A DNA stretch of 64,000 nucleotides from SZAS-79 sp964599095 (GTDB lineage: Bacteria > Pseudomonadota > Gammaproteobacteria > Burkholderiales > SG8-39). Shown in pieces: positions 42,985 to 51,322 of this stretch. Numbering within the stretch: the first letter of the stretch is position 1; every line of letters begins with the position of its first letter. The notes beneath the pieces are model-generated. The model was not told the origin of the DNA. It searched no databases and saw only the letters and a list, made by a program, of their open reading frames with translations. Location: contig CAZREB010000026.1 in the NCBI GenBank assembly GCA_964599095.1, positions 1 to 64,000 of the forward strand. Reading direction: 5' to 3'. The position numbers were made by a program, and so were the translations under genes.

Positions 42985-44115
42985 CTATACGCCGCGGTCC
43001 GGCCGAGTTGCCGTTGCGGCCCTTTGCAGGGCTTGTTCGACCCGGGGCCACACGTCATTTGCCATCAGCTCCATCGAGCGCCGTGCGAGCGCCGGGTCGG
43101 CCCAGTCGTGCCCGGTGTAGAGCAGGGTGCCGAAAGTGCCGACGTCGTCCCGGAATTCGAGGATCTGCTCGGCCACGGAGGCCGGCGTTCCGGCGATCAC
43201 CAGCCGTTCGGCGCAGCGCCGGATCGAAAGCTCGGCCGCCGGTTGGTCGGGGGTGTCGAGCATCACGCCCTGCGCACCGGACTTCGCGAGCTTGGTCTGC
43301 ATCACGTTGAAGTAGAAGCCGTGCGCGCCCTCTTCGCGATGCGCGTAGCGGCGCGCAGTGGCGTCGTCGTCGGCTACGAAGATGCTGCGCGCCACGCGCC
43401 AGCCGGAACGGTCGGCCGGGAGTCCGGTCGATCGACGGCCCTCGAGGTAATTCTCGATGTGCGCGCGTACGACGTGCCTGCCCACGTAGGCCGCCGAGAT
43501 GCCGGACCAGCCCCGGGCGCCCGCCGCGTGCGGCCCGCGCCCGTCCGGGCGGATCGACGTGATCGCGATCGGCGGGTGCGGCTTCTGGAAAGGGCGCACC
43601 GCGATGCCCACGCCGATCGCGGGGTTGTGCGAACGCTCGGTGACGGTCTTGTAGAACTCGCCTTCGATCCGGTACGGCGGCGCATCGCTCCAGAGCCGCA
43701 GCATGTGTTCGAGCGCTTCCTGGCTCTTGCGGTTGCGGTCCCGGCCAAGGTCGTCGAGGGCCTCGGCGTCGCCCGGCACGCCCGGCCCGAAGCCGAGCAC
43801 GAAGCGGCCCTGCACCAGGTGGTCGACCATCGCGACTTGCGCCGCAGCCATCGCCGGATGGTAATTGGCGAGCGGCAGCACGCCGGTGCCGAACGTGATC
43901 GAAGGGCACGCATCGGCCAGGCTCGCGATGAAAGCGAGGCTCGAAGTGATCGTTTCGGCCGCATCGACCAGGTGCTCGCCGATGAAGGCTTCCCGATACC
44001 CGAGACGATCGGCGAGCGCGACGGCCTCCCGGTCCTCGCGCAGGACGTCCGCGTATGCGCGGGAGGGCGGGTGGACGGGCTGGATGAAGAATCCGAGCTT
44101 CGGTGCGGCCTGCAT
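42985..44115 (-). CDS. LLM-class flavin-dependent oxidoreductase
   Basis: A 376-residue luciferase-like protein: MQAAPKLGFFIQPVHPPSRA, EAVALADRLGYREAFIGEHLVDAAETI, FGTGVLPLANYHPAMAAAQVAMVDHLVQGRFVLGFGPG, PFQKPHPPIAITSIRPDGRG. It uses reduced flavin and O2 (or F420-like chemistry in some relatives). AAGGAG precedes the chosen ATG. Only 39 bases separate this start from the T-run of an attenuator-type terminator whose leader peptide has six Val codons, so expression may depend on valine supply. That link would be unusual for this family. Confidence 0.9.
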   Translation of the reverse strand: MQAAPKLGFFIQPVHPPSRAYADVLREDREAVALADRLGYREAFIGEHLVDAAETITSSLAFIASLADACPSITFGTGVLPLANYHPAMAAAQVAMVDHLVQGRFVLGFGPGVPGDAEALDDLGRDRNRKSQEALEHMLRLWSDAPPYRIEGEFYKTVTERSHNPAIGVGIAVRPFQKPHPPIAITSIRPDGRGPHAAGARGWSGISAAYVGRHVVRAHIENYLEGRRSTGLPADRSGWRVARSIFVADDDATARRYAHREEGAHGFYFNVMQTKLAKSGAQGVMLDTPDQPAAELSIRRCAERLVIAGTPASVAEQILEFRDDVGTFGTLLYTGHDWADPALARRSMELMANDVWPRVEQALQRAATATRPDRGV

Positions 44116-44154
44116 TGCGGGTCTCCTTGTTGGCCGGTTTCGCCGGAGGGGGCC

Positions 44155-44194
44155 CAAAAACAAAAAGCCCCCGCCGGTTCGCCGGCAGGGGCTT
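44155..44194 (-). terminator. Rho-independent terminator of a leader attenuator
   Basis: Read on the minus strand, a perfect-looking stem (AAGCCCCTGCCGG pairing with CCGGCGGGGGCTT, 44165-44194) with a CGAA loop is followed by TTTTTGTTTTT. The 5' arm can instead pair upstream: GCTTGG (44210-44215) with CCAAGC (44191-44196), which would break the terminator. This is the arrangement of a ribosome-mediated attenuator. Confidence 0.85.
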
Positions 44195-44216
44195 GGTGAA
44201 TGTGCAACTCCAAGCG

Positions 44217-44282
44217 TCAGCCGGCGCGGTCCTCCCGGACTACGACGACTACGACGCTGCGCTGGATGAATTGGCTATTCAT
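44217..44282 (-). CDS. Leader peptide with six valine codons (ilv-type attenuator)
   Basis: A 21-residue frame starting at ATG (MNSQFIQRS, then VVVVVV, then REDRAG) and ending 22 bases before the terminator stem. Runs of codons for a pathway's end product in a tiny frame before a terminator are the hallmark of amino-acid attenuation; Val runs are known from ilv (acetolactate synthase) leaders. Stalling at the Val codons when charged tRNA-Val is scarce would favour the antiterminator. The downstream gene is an LLM oxidoreductase and no ilv gene is in the window. It starts 33 bases after the SRPBCC stop. Confidence 0.82.
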   Translation of the reverse strand: MNSQFIQRSVVVVVVREDRAG

Positions 44283-44315
44283 TATGTAAACGCTATCACA
44301 CGCGTTCGCGAAAAA

Positions 44316-44723
44316 CTAGCCACGAGCCTCCACGTGCCGCGCGAAATTGTCGAGGATCGACTGCCATCCGCCGCGCTGCTGCTCGACGGAATGGGTTTCC
44401 TCGGCGTCGAACGTCACCCGCACGCTTACGCCGTCGCCCGACTCTGCGAACTCGACGCGCGCCGCGCGATCGCCGAACGAGTACTCGATCAGCCTGTTCT
44501 CGACGATGTTCGTGTAAGTGCCCGCGAAGTCGAAGCCCATGCTGCCGTCCTTCGCCTCCATGCGCGAGGAGAATGCGCCACCTACCCGCAGGTCGACAGT
44601 GGCCGCGGTCGTGTGCCAGTCGTCTGAGGCGGCGTTCCAGTGCCTGATGTCTTCCGGGGTCGTATAGGCGCGCCAGACTTTGGCGATCGGCGCATGGACG
44701 GTGGTTTCGACGGTGATCTTCAT
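44316..44723 (-). CDS. SRPBCC (AHSA1-like) domain protein
   Basis: A 135-residue START/Bet v1-like domain: MKITVETTVHAPIAKVWRAY, TTPEDIRHWNAASDDWHTTAATVDLRVGGAFSSRMEAKDGSMGFDFAGTY in the middle and HSVEQQRGGWQSILDNFARHVE at the end. The fold binds a hydrophobic ligand; no enzyme function is known for this type. The Val leader peptide lies directly downstream on the same strand. Confidence 0.9.
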   Translation of the reverse strand: MKITVETTVHAPIAKVWRAYTTPEDIRHWNAASDDWHTTAATVDLRVGGAFSSRMEAKDGSMGFDFAGTYTNIVENRLIEYSFGDRAARVEFAESGDGVSVRVTFDAEETHSVEQQRGGWQSILDNFARHVEARG

Positions 44724-44801
44724 GTGGTGGGCGCTGTGGTCGGGGAAGTTCGAACGTGCGAAACGTCATGCGGGCGCATCGCGTCCGATTGCCTGTGAAT
44801 A

Positions 44802-45599
44802 TTAGCCCGAAGACGTCGGGGGCGGTTCTACCGCAGCGCGATACGCATGCCACGAGGCATGACCGAGGATCGGCCCCACGACGAGCAGCCCCGCGAACCC
44901 CGGCAGCATCGCCAGCGTGACGAGGATCGCGATGATCGCCGCCCAGGGCAGCATCACGGCCGGCTGGCCGAGCACCAGGCGGATGCTGGTGAGTCCCGCG
45001 GTGATCGCATCCGAGCGCCGGTCGAGGATCATCGGGATGCTGACCACGCTCACCGCGAAGATGATCGTCGCAAACACCCCGCCCAGGGCGGTCCATGCGA
45101 GGATGAATTCGAAGTTCTTCGGATCGACCAGGCTCCTGAGCGACCCCGCGAAGTCGGGCATCGTGCCCCGGAAAGAAAGCGCAAACACCACGAGCGAGGC
45201 GCGCGCCCAGAGCATCTCGAGCACCAGCAGCACCAGGCCGAAAATCGCGAGGGTGTCGAGCTTGCGGCGCCAGGCCGTGGCCGCATCGAAGAACCGCGCA
45301 GGCTCGCCGCGCCCGAGCCGCGCGCTCACCTGGTACAGGCCCATGCAAAAGAAGGGGCCGACCAGGAGGAACCCCGCCGAGAGCCCGAGCACGTAGGCCG
45401 GCGCGCTCTCGAACACGATCAGCAGCGCCCACCCCATCGCCGCAAAGCAGCCGCCGAAGAACAGGCCTATCGCCGGCGCGCGGCGGAAATCCCGCAGTCC
45501 GAGCGCAAGCCAGCGGAACGGGTCGGCGAGCGTCAGCGGCCGCAGCGTCGGCAGGAAGCTGGCGGTGTCTTCGGATTCGATCTGCTGGTCGGCGGTCAT
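44802..45599 (-). CDS. DUF2189 family membrane protein
   Basis: A 265-residue inner-membrane protein with about six hydrophobic segments. Family-like features are LTLADPFRWLALGLRDFRRAPAIGLFFGGCFAAMGW near the N-terminus, GPFFCMGLYQVSARLGRGE, and VVSIPMILDRRSDAITAGLTSIR with a conserved Pro-rich loop. Its function is not known. It has its own start region and no operon partner with a clear role. Confidence 0.82.
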   Translation of the reverse strand: MTADQQIESEDTASFLPTLRPLTLADPFRWLALGLRDFRRAPAIGLFFGGCFAAMGWALLIVFESAPAYVLGLSAGFLLVGPFFCMGLYQVSARLGRGEPARFFDAATAWRRKLDTLAIFGLVLLVLEMLWARASLVVFALSFRGTMPDFAGSLRSLVDPKNFEFILAWTALGGVFATIIFAVSVVSIPMILDRRSDAITAGLTSIRLVLGQPAVMLPWAAIIAILVTLAMLPGFAGLLVVGPILGHASWHAYRAAVEPPPTSSG

Positions 45600-45671
45600 G
45601 GGTCGACTCCTGTCAAGCCGGTATCCTGCGCGCAGGGCGATTGTCGGCGCATTTCGCGGCGCAACGCAACC

Positions 45672-45989
45672 TCAGGGCTTGTCCCTGGAGCGGCGGCGAA
45701 ACGCGGCTATGGCAATCCCCGCACCGAAGCAAACCCACATCAATACGTCGACCAGCAAGAGCGGCGCAATCCACTTCATGTGGTTCACGTGCCTGGCGCT
45801 CGTCCCGAACAGCCATCCAAAGTAGGCGAGGACCACCAACTGGATTGCGGCGATGCCGATCAGGGCCTTCTTCAACGCCGGGCGGGCCGGATCCGGGCCG
45901 CCGAAAGAGTAGTAGCCGATGAGCAGCGGCAGCATGAAGACGAAGAATCCACCGCCTATGAGAACCAGGTCGAGCGGGCGCATATTCAT
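45672..45989 (-). CDS. Small hypothetical membrane protein
   Basis: A 105-residue protein with three probable transmembrane helices (residues about 8-28, 43-63 and 74-95) and a basic C-terminus RRRSRDKP. No family recognised. It lies between a GST gene and the DUF2189 gene on the same strand. Confidence 0.65.
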   Translation of the reverse strand: MNMRPLDLVLIGGGFFVFMLPLLIGYYSFGGPDPARPALKKALIGIAAIQLVVLAYFGWLFGTSARHVNHMKWIAPLLLVDVLMWVCFGAGIAIAAFRRRSRDKP

Positions 45990-46013
45990 CGCCGAGAGAT
46001 CCTGCCGGCCGCG

Positions 46014-46658
46014 TCAGTCACGATCCGGCGCCCCGAGCGGGAAGTAGCCGCGGTAAGGCCGCGCCTCGTCGACGGCGCGGGCCACCGACGGGCGCGCCAG
46101 CAGGCGGGCGCGATAGGCGATGAGGTTGGCATGGGAGGGCGGGATCCGATGCGCCCAGTCGGCATAGAAAAGCGACGGAGCCGCAGCGCAATCGGCGAGG
46201 GTGAAGGCCTCACCGGCGGCCCAGGTGGTGCCGCCGAGGCGCTCGTCCAGCCAGGCGTAGATCCTGTCGAGGAAACCGCGCGCCTCGGTGACGCCGAAGG
46301 CATCGCGATCGGGCTCCGGACGAAGCTGGTCCAGCACGATCTTCTGCATCGGGGTCATGACGTAGTTGTCGAAGACCCGATCGAGCATCCGGGCCTGGAC
46401 ACCGGCGTCGCCTGCCGGGATCAGGTGAACAGCGCCCGGATGGTGGGCCTGGAGATGCTCGATGATCGTGCTGGTCTCGAGGATCGTGCGGCCCTGGTCC
46501 ACGAGGACCGGAAACCGCTTCATCGGCCAGAGGGCGGCGAGCTCGGCGTTTGCCGCCGGGTCCTCGAGGCTGCGGTATTCGAAGGGTGTGGCATTCTCGT
46601 AGAGGGCGATCAGCACCTTCTGGCTGTACGACGAGAAGGGGTGGGCGTAGAGCTTCAT
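46014..46658 (-). CDS. Glutathione S-transferase family protein
   Basis: A 214-residue GST. The thioredoxin-like N-domain starts MKLYAHPFSSYSQKVLIALYENATPFEYRSL and has RFPVLVDQGRTILETSTIIEHL with the cis-Pro and glutathione-binding Glu-Ser/Thr region. The helical C-domain has AGEAFTLADCAAAPSLFYADW with the conserved N-capping Asp. It probably conjugates or reduces small electrophiles. The ATG was chosen over a 17-codon extension. Confidence 0.92.
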   Translation of the reverse strand: MKLYAHPFSSYSQKVLIALYENATPFEYRSLEDPAANAELAALWPMKRFPVLVDQGRTILETSTIIEHLQAHHPGAVHLIPAGDAGVQARMLDRVFDNYVMTPMQKIVLDQLRPEPDRDAFGVTEARGFLDRIYAWLDERLGGTTWAAGEAFTLADCAAAPSLFYADWAHRIPPSHANLIAYRARLLARPSVARAVDEARPYRGYFPLGAPDRD

Positions 46659-46678
46659 CGGTTCTCCTGCGCGAACGC

Positions 46679-47215
46679 TCACTCGCTTGCCATTTCCCTG
46701 AGCTTGCATACCGTTTTCCAGTTGCGATAGGTCACCGGCACGCCGAGCAATTTCTCCGCGCCGGCCGGGAGTTTCGATCTGCCGAATCCATCGGGAGTAT
46801 GCAAGTAGAAGACGCGATCCGTCAGGTGAAATCGTTCGCTCGCCGTGCGCAGGGTGTCGAGCTTCTGCAAGTCGGCGCTCTTCGGCGCGGACGCGAGAAA
46901 CCCGAGATGCAGGCTGCCGGGGGATTCTTCAGCCTCCGGAAATGGGTTCTGTTTGATGGCCCTTTCCATTGCATCCAGCCCGAGAACCAGGACGTGGGGC
47001 GAAAAGCCGAAACGCTTTTCGATTCGACCTTTGAGCTTCGCGGCGAATTGCGGGGCGCTCTTGTCGGCGCTCTGGAATACGGCATTGCCGCTCTGGATAT
47101 AGGTCCTGACCCGTTCGGCACCGATATCCTGGAGCAAGGCGGCAAGGTCTTTCATCGGCAAGGTGTTTTTCCCGCCGACGTTGATGCCCCTGATCAGGGC
47201 AATGCAAGTCTTCAT
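46679..47215 (-). CDS. DUF1697 family protein
   Basis: A 178-residue protein with the diagnostic start MKTCIALIRGINVGGKNTLPMKDLAALLQDIGAERVRTYIQSGNAVFQS and a C-terminal YRNWKTVCKLREMA. Function unknown. Such genes are frequent in mobile and accessory DNA. It lies four bases downstream of a peptidase gene on the same strand. Confidence 0.92.
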   Translation of the reverse strand: MKTCIALIRGINVGGKNTLPMKDLAALLQDIGAERVRTYIQSGNAVFQSADKSAPQFAAKLKGRIEKRFGFSPHVLVLGLDAMERAIKQNPFPEAEESPGSLHLGFLASAPKSADLQKLDTLRTASERFHLTDRVFYLHTPDGFGRSKLPAGAEKLLGVPVTYRNWKTVCKLREMASE

Positions 47216-47218
47216 TGC

Positions 47219-47827
47219 TCAGCCGGGCCGGGCTTCGTGGAAGCACCAGTGCCAAGGTTCATGCTGGTAGCCCCACGGATTGCCAATGGGATACGACAGA
47301 CGATAGCCGAATCGCCCTGCATTCTTTTGAAGCCATCCGTACGCCGGCGTCTGTCCGAACTCATCCTCCAGCGGCGGGTTGCCGGGAGTCGAGAGGTCGA
47401 CCGCCCGTCCGGTGTGATGTTCGCTGAAGCCCGGGGGAGCGCAGACCGCAAGAATCTCTTCGATCGGCATCCCGGCCTCGAGCTTCTTGCGGACGATCTC
47501 GGCCTGCCGGTCGACGCTCCGGAACGCGGAGACGATGAAAATCCCGATGCCGTCGGCAAGCGCTGCGGCCTTGAGGCGCCGCCACGCTTCGGCGGCCGAA
47601 GGGGTGAGCAGGTGAGTCCTGCCGTCGGCCTCGACCTCGGCGATTTCGAGGTCCGTTGCCTCTTCGCACGCAGGGAGTCCACGAGACGCAATGGACTCCT
47701 CGGGGATCCCGAGGGCGACGAGCTGCGCGTTCAATTCGGTCAGCACACGTTTCGATTCAGCGACGCGAAGCCCGCGGAACGTCCGCTGCAGCGGGTGTTC
47801 GGGTGGCTTCCGGGGGAACTCGCGCAT
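47219..47827 (-). CDS. M15-family D-alanyl-D-alanine carboxypeptidase (VanY-like)
   Basis: A 202-residue zinc peptidase domain with IFIVSAFRSVDRQAEIV, SEHHTGRAVDLSTPG (His and Asp zinc ligands), YGWLQKNAGRFGYRLSYP and EPWHWCF (third His). It would trim the terminal D-Ala of peptidoglycan peptides. No signal peptide is seen, which is odd for a wall enzyme, so it may act on cytoplasmic precursors or use another route. Its first 71 bases overlap the 3' end of the kinase-like gene in another frame. Confidence 0.87.
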   Translation of the reverse strand: MREFPRKPPEHPLQRTFRGLRVAESKRVLTELNAQLVALGIPEESIASRGLPACEEATDLEIAEVEADGRTHLLTPSAAEAWRRLKAAALADGIGIFIVSAFRSVDRQAEIVRKKLEAGMPIEEILAVCAPPGFSEHHTGRAVDLSTPGNPPLEDEFGQTPAYGWLQKNAGRFGYRLSYPIGNPWGYQHEPWHWCFHEARPG

Positions 47828-48356
47828 GCTCTCTCCTCACGGATTCCAGGAACTGCGTCAGGTCCCGCCTGGAGCGCAAATGAAAGACGCGCTTGCGCTT
47901 CGCCGATTCCGAAACGTAGGACCGGTACCTGGGTGTCAGGTGGGTATGGCAGGGCCAGAGCACGCGATAGCTGGAGATCGAGCTGCTTACGACCGGGCTG
48001 CCTTCCGGCCAGCCTTGCGGAGCCGCAAAGAGGCCCTTGACGAGCCGCTTCGTCACCCACAGGGCGTGCACCGCAAGCGGCAGGTCGACATGGATGAGCG
48101 TATCGGCTGCATCCAGCCTCTTCCACAGCAGCTCCATGCCGCCAAAGCCGTCGATGATCCATTCGTCGTTGGCAAGCAACGCCGCATGCGTCCGGACATA
48201 CTCCTCGTGCGGGACTTGAGCGCCCCCCGGACCGTACTGGAGCTCGTCGATGACCGAGAGCGGCAATCCGGTGATCGCGGCGAGATTGCGGGCCAGCGTC
48301 GACTTGCCGCCCCCTGCATTGCCGAAGACTGCGACTCGCTTCATGCCATTCATCAT
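47757..48356 (-). CDS. P-loop nucleotide kinase-like protein (DNA topology modulation / FlaR type)
   Basis: A 199-residue adenylate-kinase-like P-loop protein: MKRVAVFGNAGGGKSTLARNLAAITGLPLSVIDELQYGPGG (Walker A GNAGGGKST), EEYVRTHAALLANDEWIIDGFGG, and ADTLIHVDLPLAVHALWVTKRL. The catalytic role of this group is not established. The C-terminal about 25 residues are Arg/Ala/Pro-rich and overlap the start of the VanY-like gene, so the native C-terminus may be shorter in other species. Confidence 0.82.
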   Translation of the reverse strand: MMNGMKRVAVFGNAGGGKSTLARNLAAITGLPLSVIDELQYGPGGAQVPHEEYVRTHAALLANDEWIIDGFGGMELLWKRLDAADTLIHVDLPLAVHALWVTKRLVKGLFAAPQGWPEGSPVVSSSISSYRVLWPCHTHLTPRYRSYVSESAKRKRVFHLRSRRDLTQFLESVRREHARVPPEATRTPAAADVPRASRR

Positions 48357-49456
48357 CCGGATCGCGGCTTGCGCTCCCCGAAGTGCCAGATCGCTTCGGC
48401 GCGGCTGCCTATGTACCAGAAGCTCGCCGCAAGGACGGCAAAGAAGGCGGCTTTGTGGATCGAGCCCCAGAAATACTCGAAAAAGCGGGTGTAAAGGTTG
48501 ATGAACAGGAATGTCAGCCCGAATCCACGAAGAGCGCCGTCATCCCGCTTGAGGCCGTACCAGATCGCGGCGACGGAAGCGGCGCCAAACAGGAGCGACC
48601 AGTGGAAGAGCTCGTACTGCCGCACCTTCTCCCATGTCGACGGGTCCCCGTAGTTGCCGAAGATCGACATGATCCAGAGTGCGATGAACAGGTTGAGCAA
48701 GCCGATCACCTTGGTTTGGGGCGACATCGAGACCAAGCGGACCATGAAGAACGGGTGGCTCGGCTGCGCCATAGCGTGCTCGCCGGCGACCCCGAGGAGG
48801 GTCAATGCGCCGCCGAAGAGGACGAACCGCATCGGATAGTTCATTCCCAGGAAGTACATGCCGTGGCCGGAGGCATAGCCTGTCTCGACGCCCATCCAGG
48901 CCCCCAGCGAGAGCAGCCCGAAGACCCATACGAGCCCCGAGGGGAACCACAAACCGAGCAGGGCGTACAGGACACAGGCGAGCAGGAGGAGCAGGGAGTA
49001 GTGGCCCGTTCCGGTGTCGATCGCGACGCCGAGAAAAGCGATTGCCGAGGCAAGCGCCAGGACGCCGAGAAAGAAGACGGACTCGTTCCGGTAAGCGCGA
49101 TGCGGATGCTTCTTCCGCAAGAAGAGCCCGTACCGGAAGAGGGCGGCGGATGCGCCCGTGAAGAACGCGCACTTCACCGCCGCCGGGGCATTGAAGATGC
49201 GCATGAGCAGCTCCATGAGCACCCTGTCGGCAAGGAGCGCGCCCACCGCAATCACGATGCAGAAGACGGCGACGACGAAGGCATATCGCGCCGTCCTTTG
49301 CCAATCGAACGGGGCGATGGAGATGGAGTCCGCAAGGCGGGTGCGGGTATCGGCATCGACGACACCGTTCTCATGCCACCTGTCGATTGCGCCGGCCACG
49401 ATCCGGTAGTGCTTTCCCGGAAGCGCGAAATGCTGTGTCCCGGCAATCTCTTCCAT
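48353..49456 (-). CDS. Multi-pass membrane protein of unknown function
   Basis: A 367-residue protein. Residues 1-50 are soluble (MEEIAGTQHFALPGKHYRIV), then about nine hydrophobic helices follow. DUF2157-like features are the N-terminal soluble domain and the charged short loops, but I cannot name it firmly. The stop overlaps the start of the kinase-like gene by four bases, so they are co-translated. The ATG was chosen over an arginine-rich 56-codon extension. Confidence 0.7.
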   Translation of the reverse strand: MEEIAGTQHFALPGKHYRIVAGAIDRWHENGVVDADTRTRLADSISIAPFDWQRTARYAFVVAVFCIVIAVGALLADRVLMELLMRIFNAPAAVKCAFFTGASAALFRYGLFLRKKHPHRAYRNESVFFLGVLALASAIAFLGVAIDTGTGHYSLLLLLACVLYALLGLWFPSGLVWVFGLLSLGAWMGVETGYASGHGMYFLGMNYPMRFVLFGGALTLLGVAGEHAMAQPSHPFFMVRLVSMSPQTKVIGLLNLFIALWIMSIFGNYGDPSTWEKVRQYELFHWSLLFGAASVAAIWYGLKRDDGALRGFGLTFLFINLYTRFFEYFWGSIHKAAFFAVLAASFWYIGSRAEAIWHFGERKPRSG

Positions 49457-49541
49457 CGCATCCTCCCCGGTGCATGGTCCGACTGCAATCTTACGTCGTG
49501 GGCGAAGCCTTGCGATGCGCTGTGCTGGCCGGTCCGTTGCG

Positions 49542-50558
49542 TCAGCGGTACGCCCGGGCCGTTGCGGCTTCAGGAAGGACAAGAACCGACTTGCCAACCT
49601 GTTTGCGCTCTTCGATGAGCGCATGTGCCCGCTCCACGTCGTCGAGCGTATACCGCGCTACGATCGGAATCCGCAATTTTCCGTCGAGCAGGGCAGCGAA
49701 CACGTCATCTGCCCTTCGCTGGACCGTCTCGGCATCCCTGAGGTGGTCGGCAAGACTCGGCCGGGTCAGGAACAGCGAGCCGGCCTCGCCAAGCTCGATC
49801 GGATCGAGATCGCGGATCGAACCCGACACGGAGCCGTAATTCACGATCAGCCCGCTCACCCGCGCGGCGCGGAAACTGTCCCTCAGCGTCGCAAGGCCGA
49901 CCGAATCGAACACGACGTCCACGCCGCGGCCGCCGGTCGCCGAGCGAATCGCGTCCGCGAAGCCGCCGCTGCCGTACAGCATCGCATGATCGGCGCCCAG
50001 CCGGCGCGCCACTTCGCATTTGGCTTCGGAGCCGGCCGTGGCAAACACCGTGGCCCCCAGGTGCTTGGCGAGCTGGACCAGGATCTGGCCGATGCTGCCG
50101 GACGCGGCGTGGACCAGGCACGAGGTTCCGCGCGTGAGGCGGGCGACATCGTGAACCAGGTAGTGGGCAGTGCACCCCTGGAAGATCGCTGCCGCGGCCA
50201 CGTCGAAGCCGATCGGGTCGGGCAGCTTCGCTATCAGGGCCTCCGGCACGCACGCGAACTCTGCGTAGCTGCCCCAGGAAATGCACCATGCGACCCGGTC
50301 GCCGACCGTGACCCGCTGCACCTCGCGCCCGACGGCGACTACCTCTCCCGCACCCTCCATGCCCAGCGTACAGGGCAGCCGCACCGGGTAGGTCTTGGAA
50401 TTTTCGTACTTGCCCTGGCGCGTGTGGATGTCCATGAAGTTGATGCCGGCATGGGAGACTTTGACCAGGACCTCGCGCGGGCCCGGTGACGGCACCTCGA
50501 TTTCGCGGCGTTCCAGAACCTCGGGTCCGCCATAGCGTGAAATCGTGATCGCTTTCAT
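49542..50558 (-). CDS. Quinone oxidoreductase (zeta-crystallin-like MDR)
   Basis: A 338-residue MDR protein without zinc cysteines: MKAITISRYGGPEVLERREI, VSHAGINFMDIHTRQGKYE, LGMEGAGEVVAVGREV, CLVHAASGSIGQILVQLAKHLGATVFATAGS (NADPH site) and GLIVNYGSVSGSIRDLDPIELGEAGSLFLTRPSL. It reduces quinones or enones with NADPH. It is the last gene with ordinary spacing before the cassette array. Confidence 0.92.
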   Translation of the reverse strand: MKAITISRYGGPEVLERREIEVPSPGPREVLVKVSHAGINFMDIHTRQGKYENSKTYPVRLPCTLGMEGAGEVVAVGREVQRVTVGDRVAWCISWGSYAEFACVPEALIAKLPDPIGFDVAAAAIFQGCTAHYLVHDVARLTRGTSCLVHAASGSIGQILVQLAKHLGATVFATAGSEAKCEVARRLGADHAMLYGSGGFADAIRSATGGRGVDVVFDSVGLATLRDSFRAARVSGLIVNYGSVSGSIRDLDPIELGEAGSLFLTRPSLADHLRDAETVQRRADDVFAALLDGKLRIPIVARYTLDDVERAHALIEERKQVGKSVLVLPEAATARAYR

Positions 50559-50636
50559 GGGCCTTTTCGTTTCGTTGCGGCTTGGTGCGCTCAATCAGGC
50601 GCCGGCTGCCTGCGGCCTGCGGCCTGCATCGAGAGG

Positions 50637-51182
50637 TCACATGCTACGACTCCCGAGTGCGAAAGCCCGCAGTTCCCGCCACCGCCCGCTCGAGTTCTCG
50701 ATCAAGACCAGCTCTTTGCAGATGGCTGCGATGCAGGGCGGATGAGGCAAGTTCTCGCGCAACTCGGCCTCGATCTTATCCTGCTCCGGATCGCTCGCGT
50801 GGGCGATGGTCATGTGAGGCACGACTGAAGAGTGCTTTCCACCATAGGGCGGATACTCCGGAAATGAACGGTGGATCGACTCCGTCAGCGCGACAAACGG
50901 CGCGGCCGGCTCGGGAGCCAGGTACAGGGTTCCGGGAAAGCGACCGAGTCGCGCAAGGCTGAACTGGAACTCGGGTACGCTTGCTGCTACGGCACGAGCC
51001 CTTTCGAAGACCTCTTCGGACAGGGCCTCGGGAGGCATGAACGGAAACAGGATGGTGACGTGCGCCGGAACCCCAAGGCGCGCCGACGGGTCGAACCGTT
51101 CGCGATAGCGGCCGACGTAGGGCTCGGCTTCGGACACCCGGACGATGAAAGCGGACTCGGCCATTTTCCCGGCGGCTGGCAT
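50637..51182 (-). CDS. 2'-5' RNA ligase / phosphoesterase family protein
   Basis: A 181-residue 2H phosphoesterase-type protein with two HxT motifs, HVTILFPF near residue 41 and HMTIAHAS near residue 123, in the spacing expected for a two-lobed active site. Family members ligate or hydrolyse 2',5' or cyclic phosphodiester bonds in RNA or nucleotides. MAESAFIV six codons in is an alternative start. It lies just left of the first attC-like site, so it is either the outermost cassette gene or chromosomal. Confidence 0.82.
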   Translation of the reverse strand: MPAAGKMAESAFIVRVSEAEPYVGRYRERFDPSARLGVPAHVTILFPFMPPEALSEEVFERARAVAASVPEFQFSLARLGRFPGTLYLAPEPAAPFVALTESIHRSFPEYPPYGGKHSSVVPHMTIAHASDPEQDKIEAELRENLPHPPCIAAICKELVLIENSSGRWRELRAFALGSRSM

Positions 51183-51245
51183 TCAGGTCCGGTTGCGGGC
51201 GCGCACTGCAGCCGGTTGCCGGACCCCAGCGCCCGGGATCGCAAC

Positions 51246-51303
51246 GCATACGTTCCAAGGCATTTTCCCGGGAGGCCCGTCCGGGTGCAGCGCGTTGTCA
51301 GGC
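51246..51303 (-). repeat. Degenerate attC-like site (reductase cassette)
   Basis: Begins with CGCATACGTTCC and ends GCGTTGTCAGGC, with an inner CCCGG/CCGGG stem. It lies 20 bases after the stop of the dihydrofolate-reductase-like gene, where an attC belongs. The left core box matches only partly, so this may be a decayed site. Confidence 0.5.
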
Positions 51304-51322
51304 GACAAGAGCTGTCTCCGGC

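Noticed and set aside
42969..44269. Plus-strand frames over the LLM gene and the attenuator
   Set aside because: They are antisense to a clear luciferase-like protein and run through the terminator hairpin.
50597..50632. Possible attC after the 2'-5' RNA ligase gene
   Set aside because: The sequence has only a triple CCTGCGG-type direct repeat and no paired core boxes.
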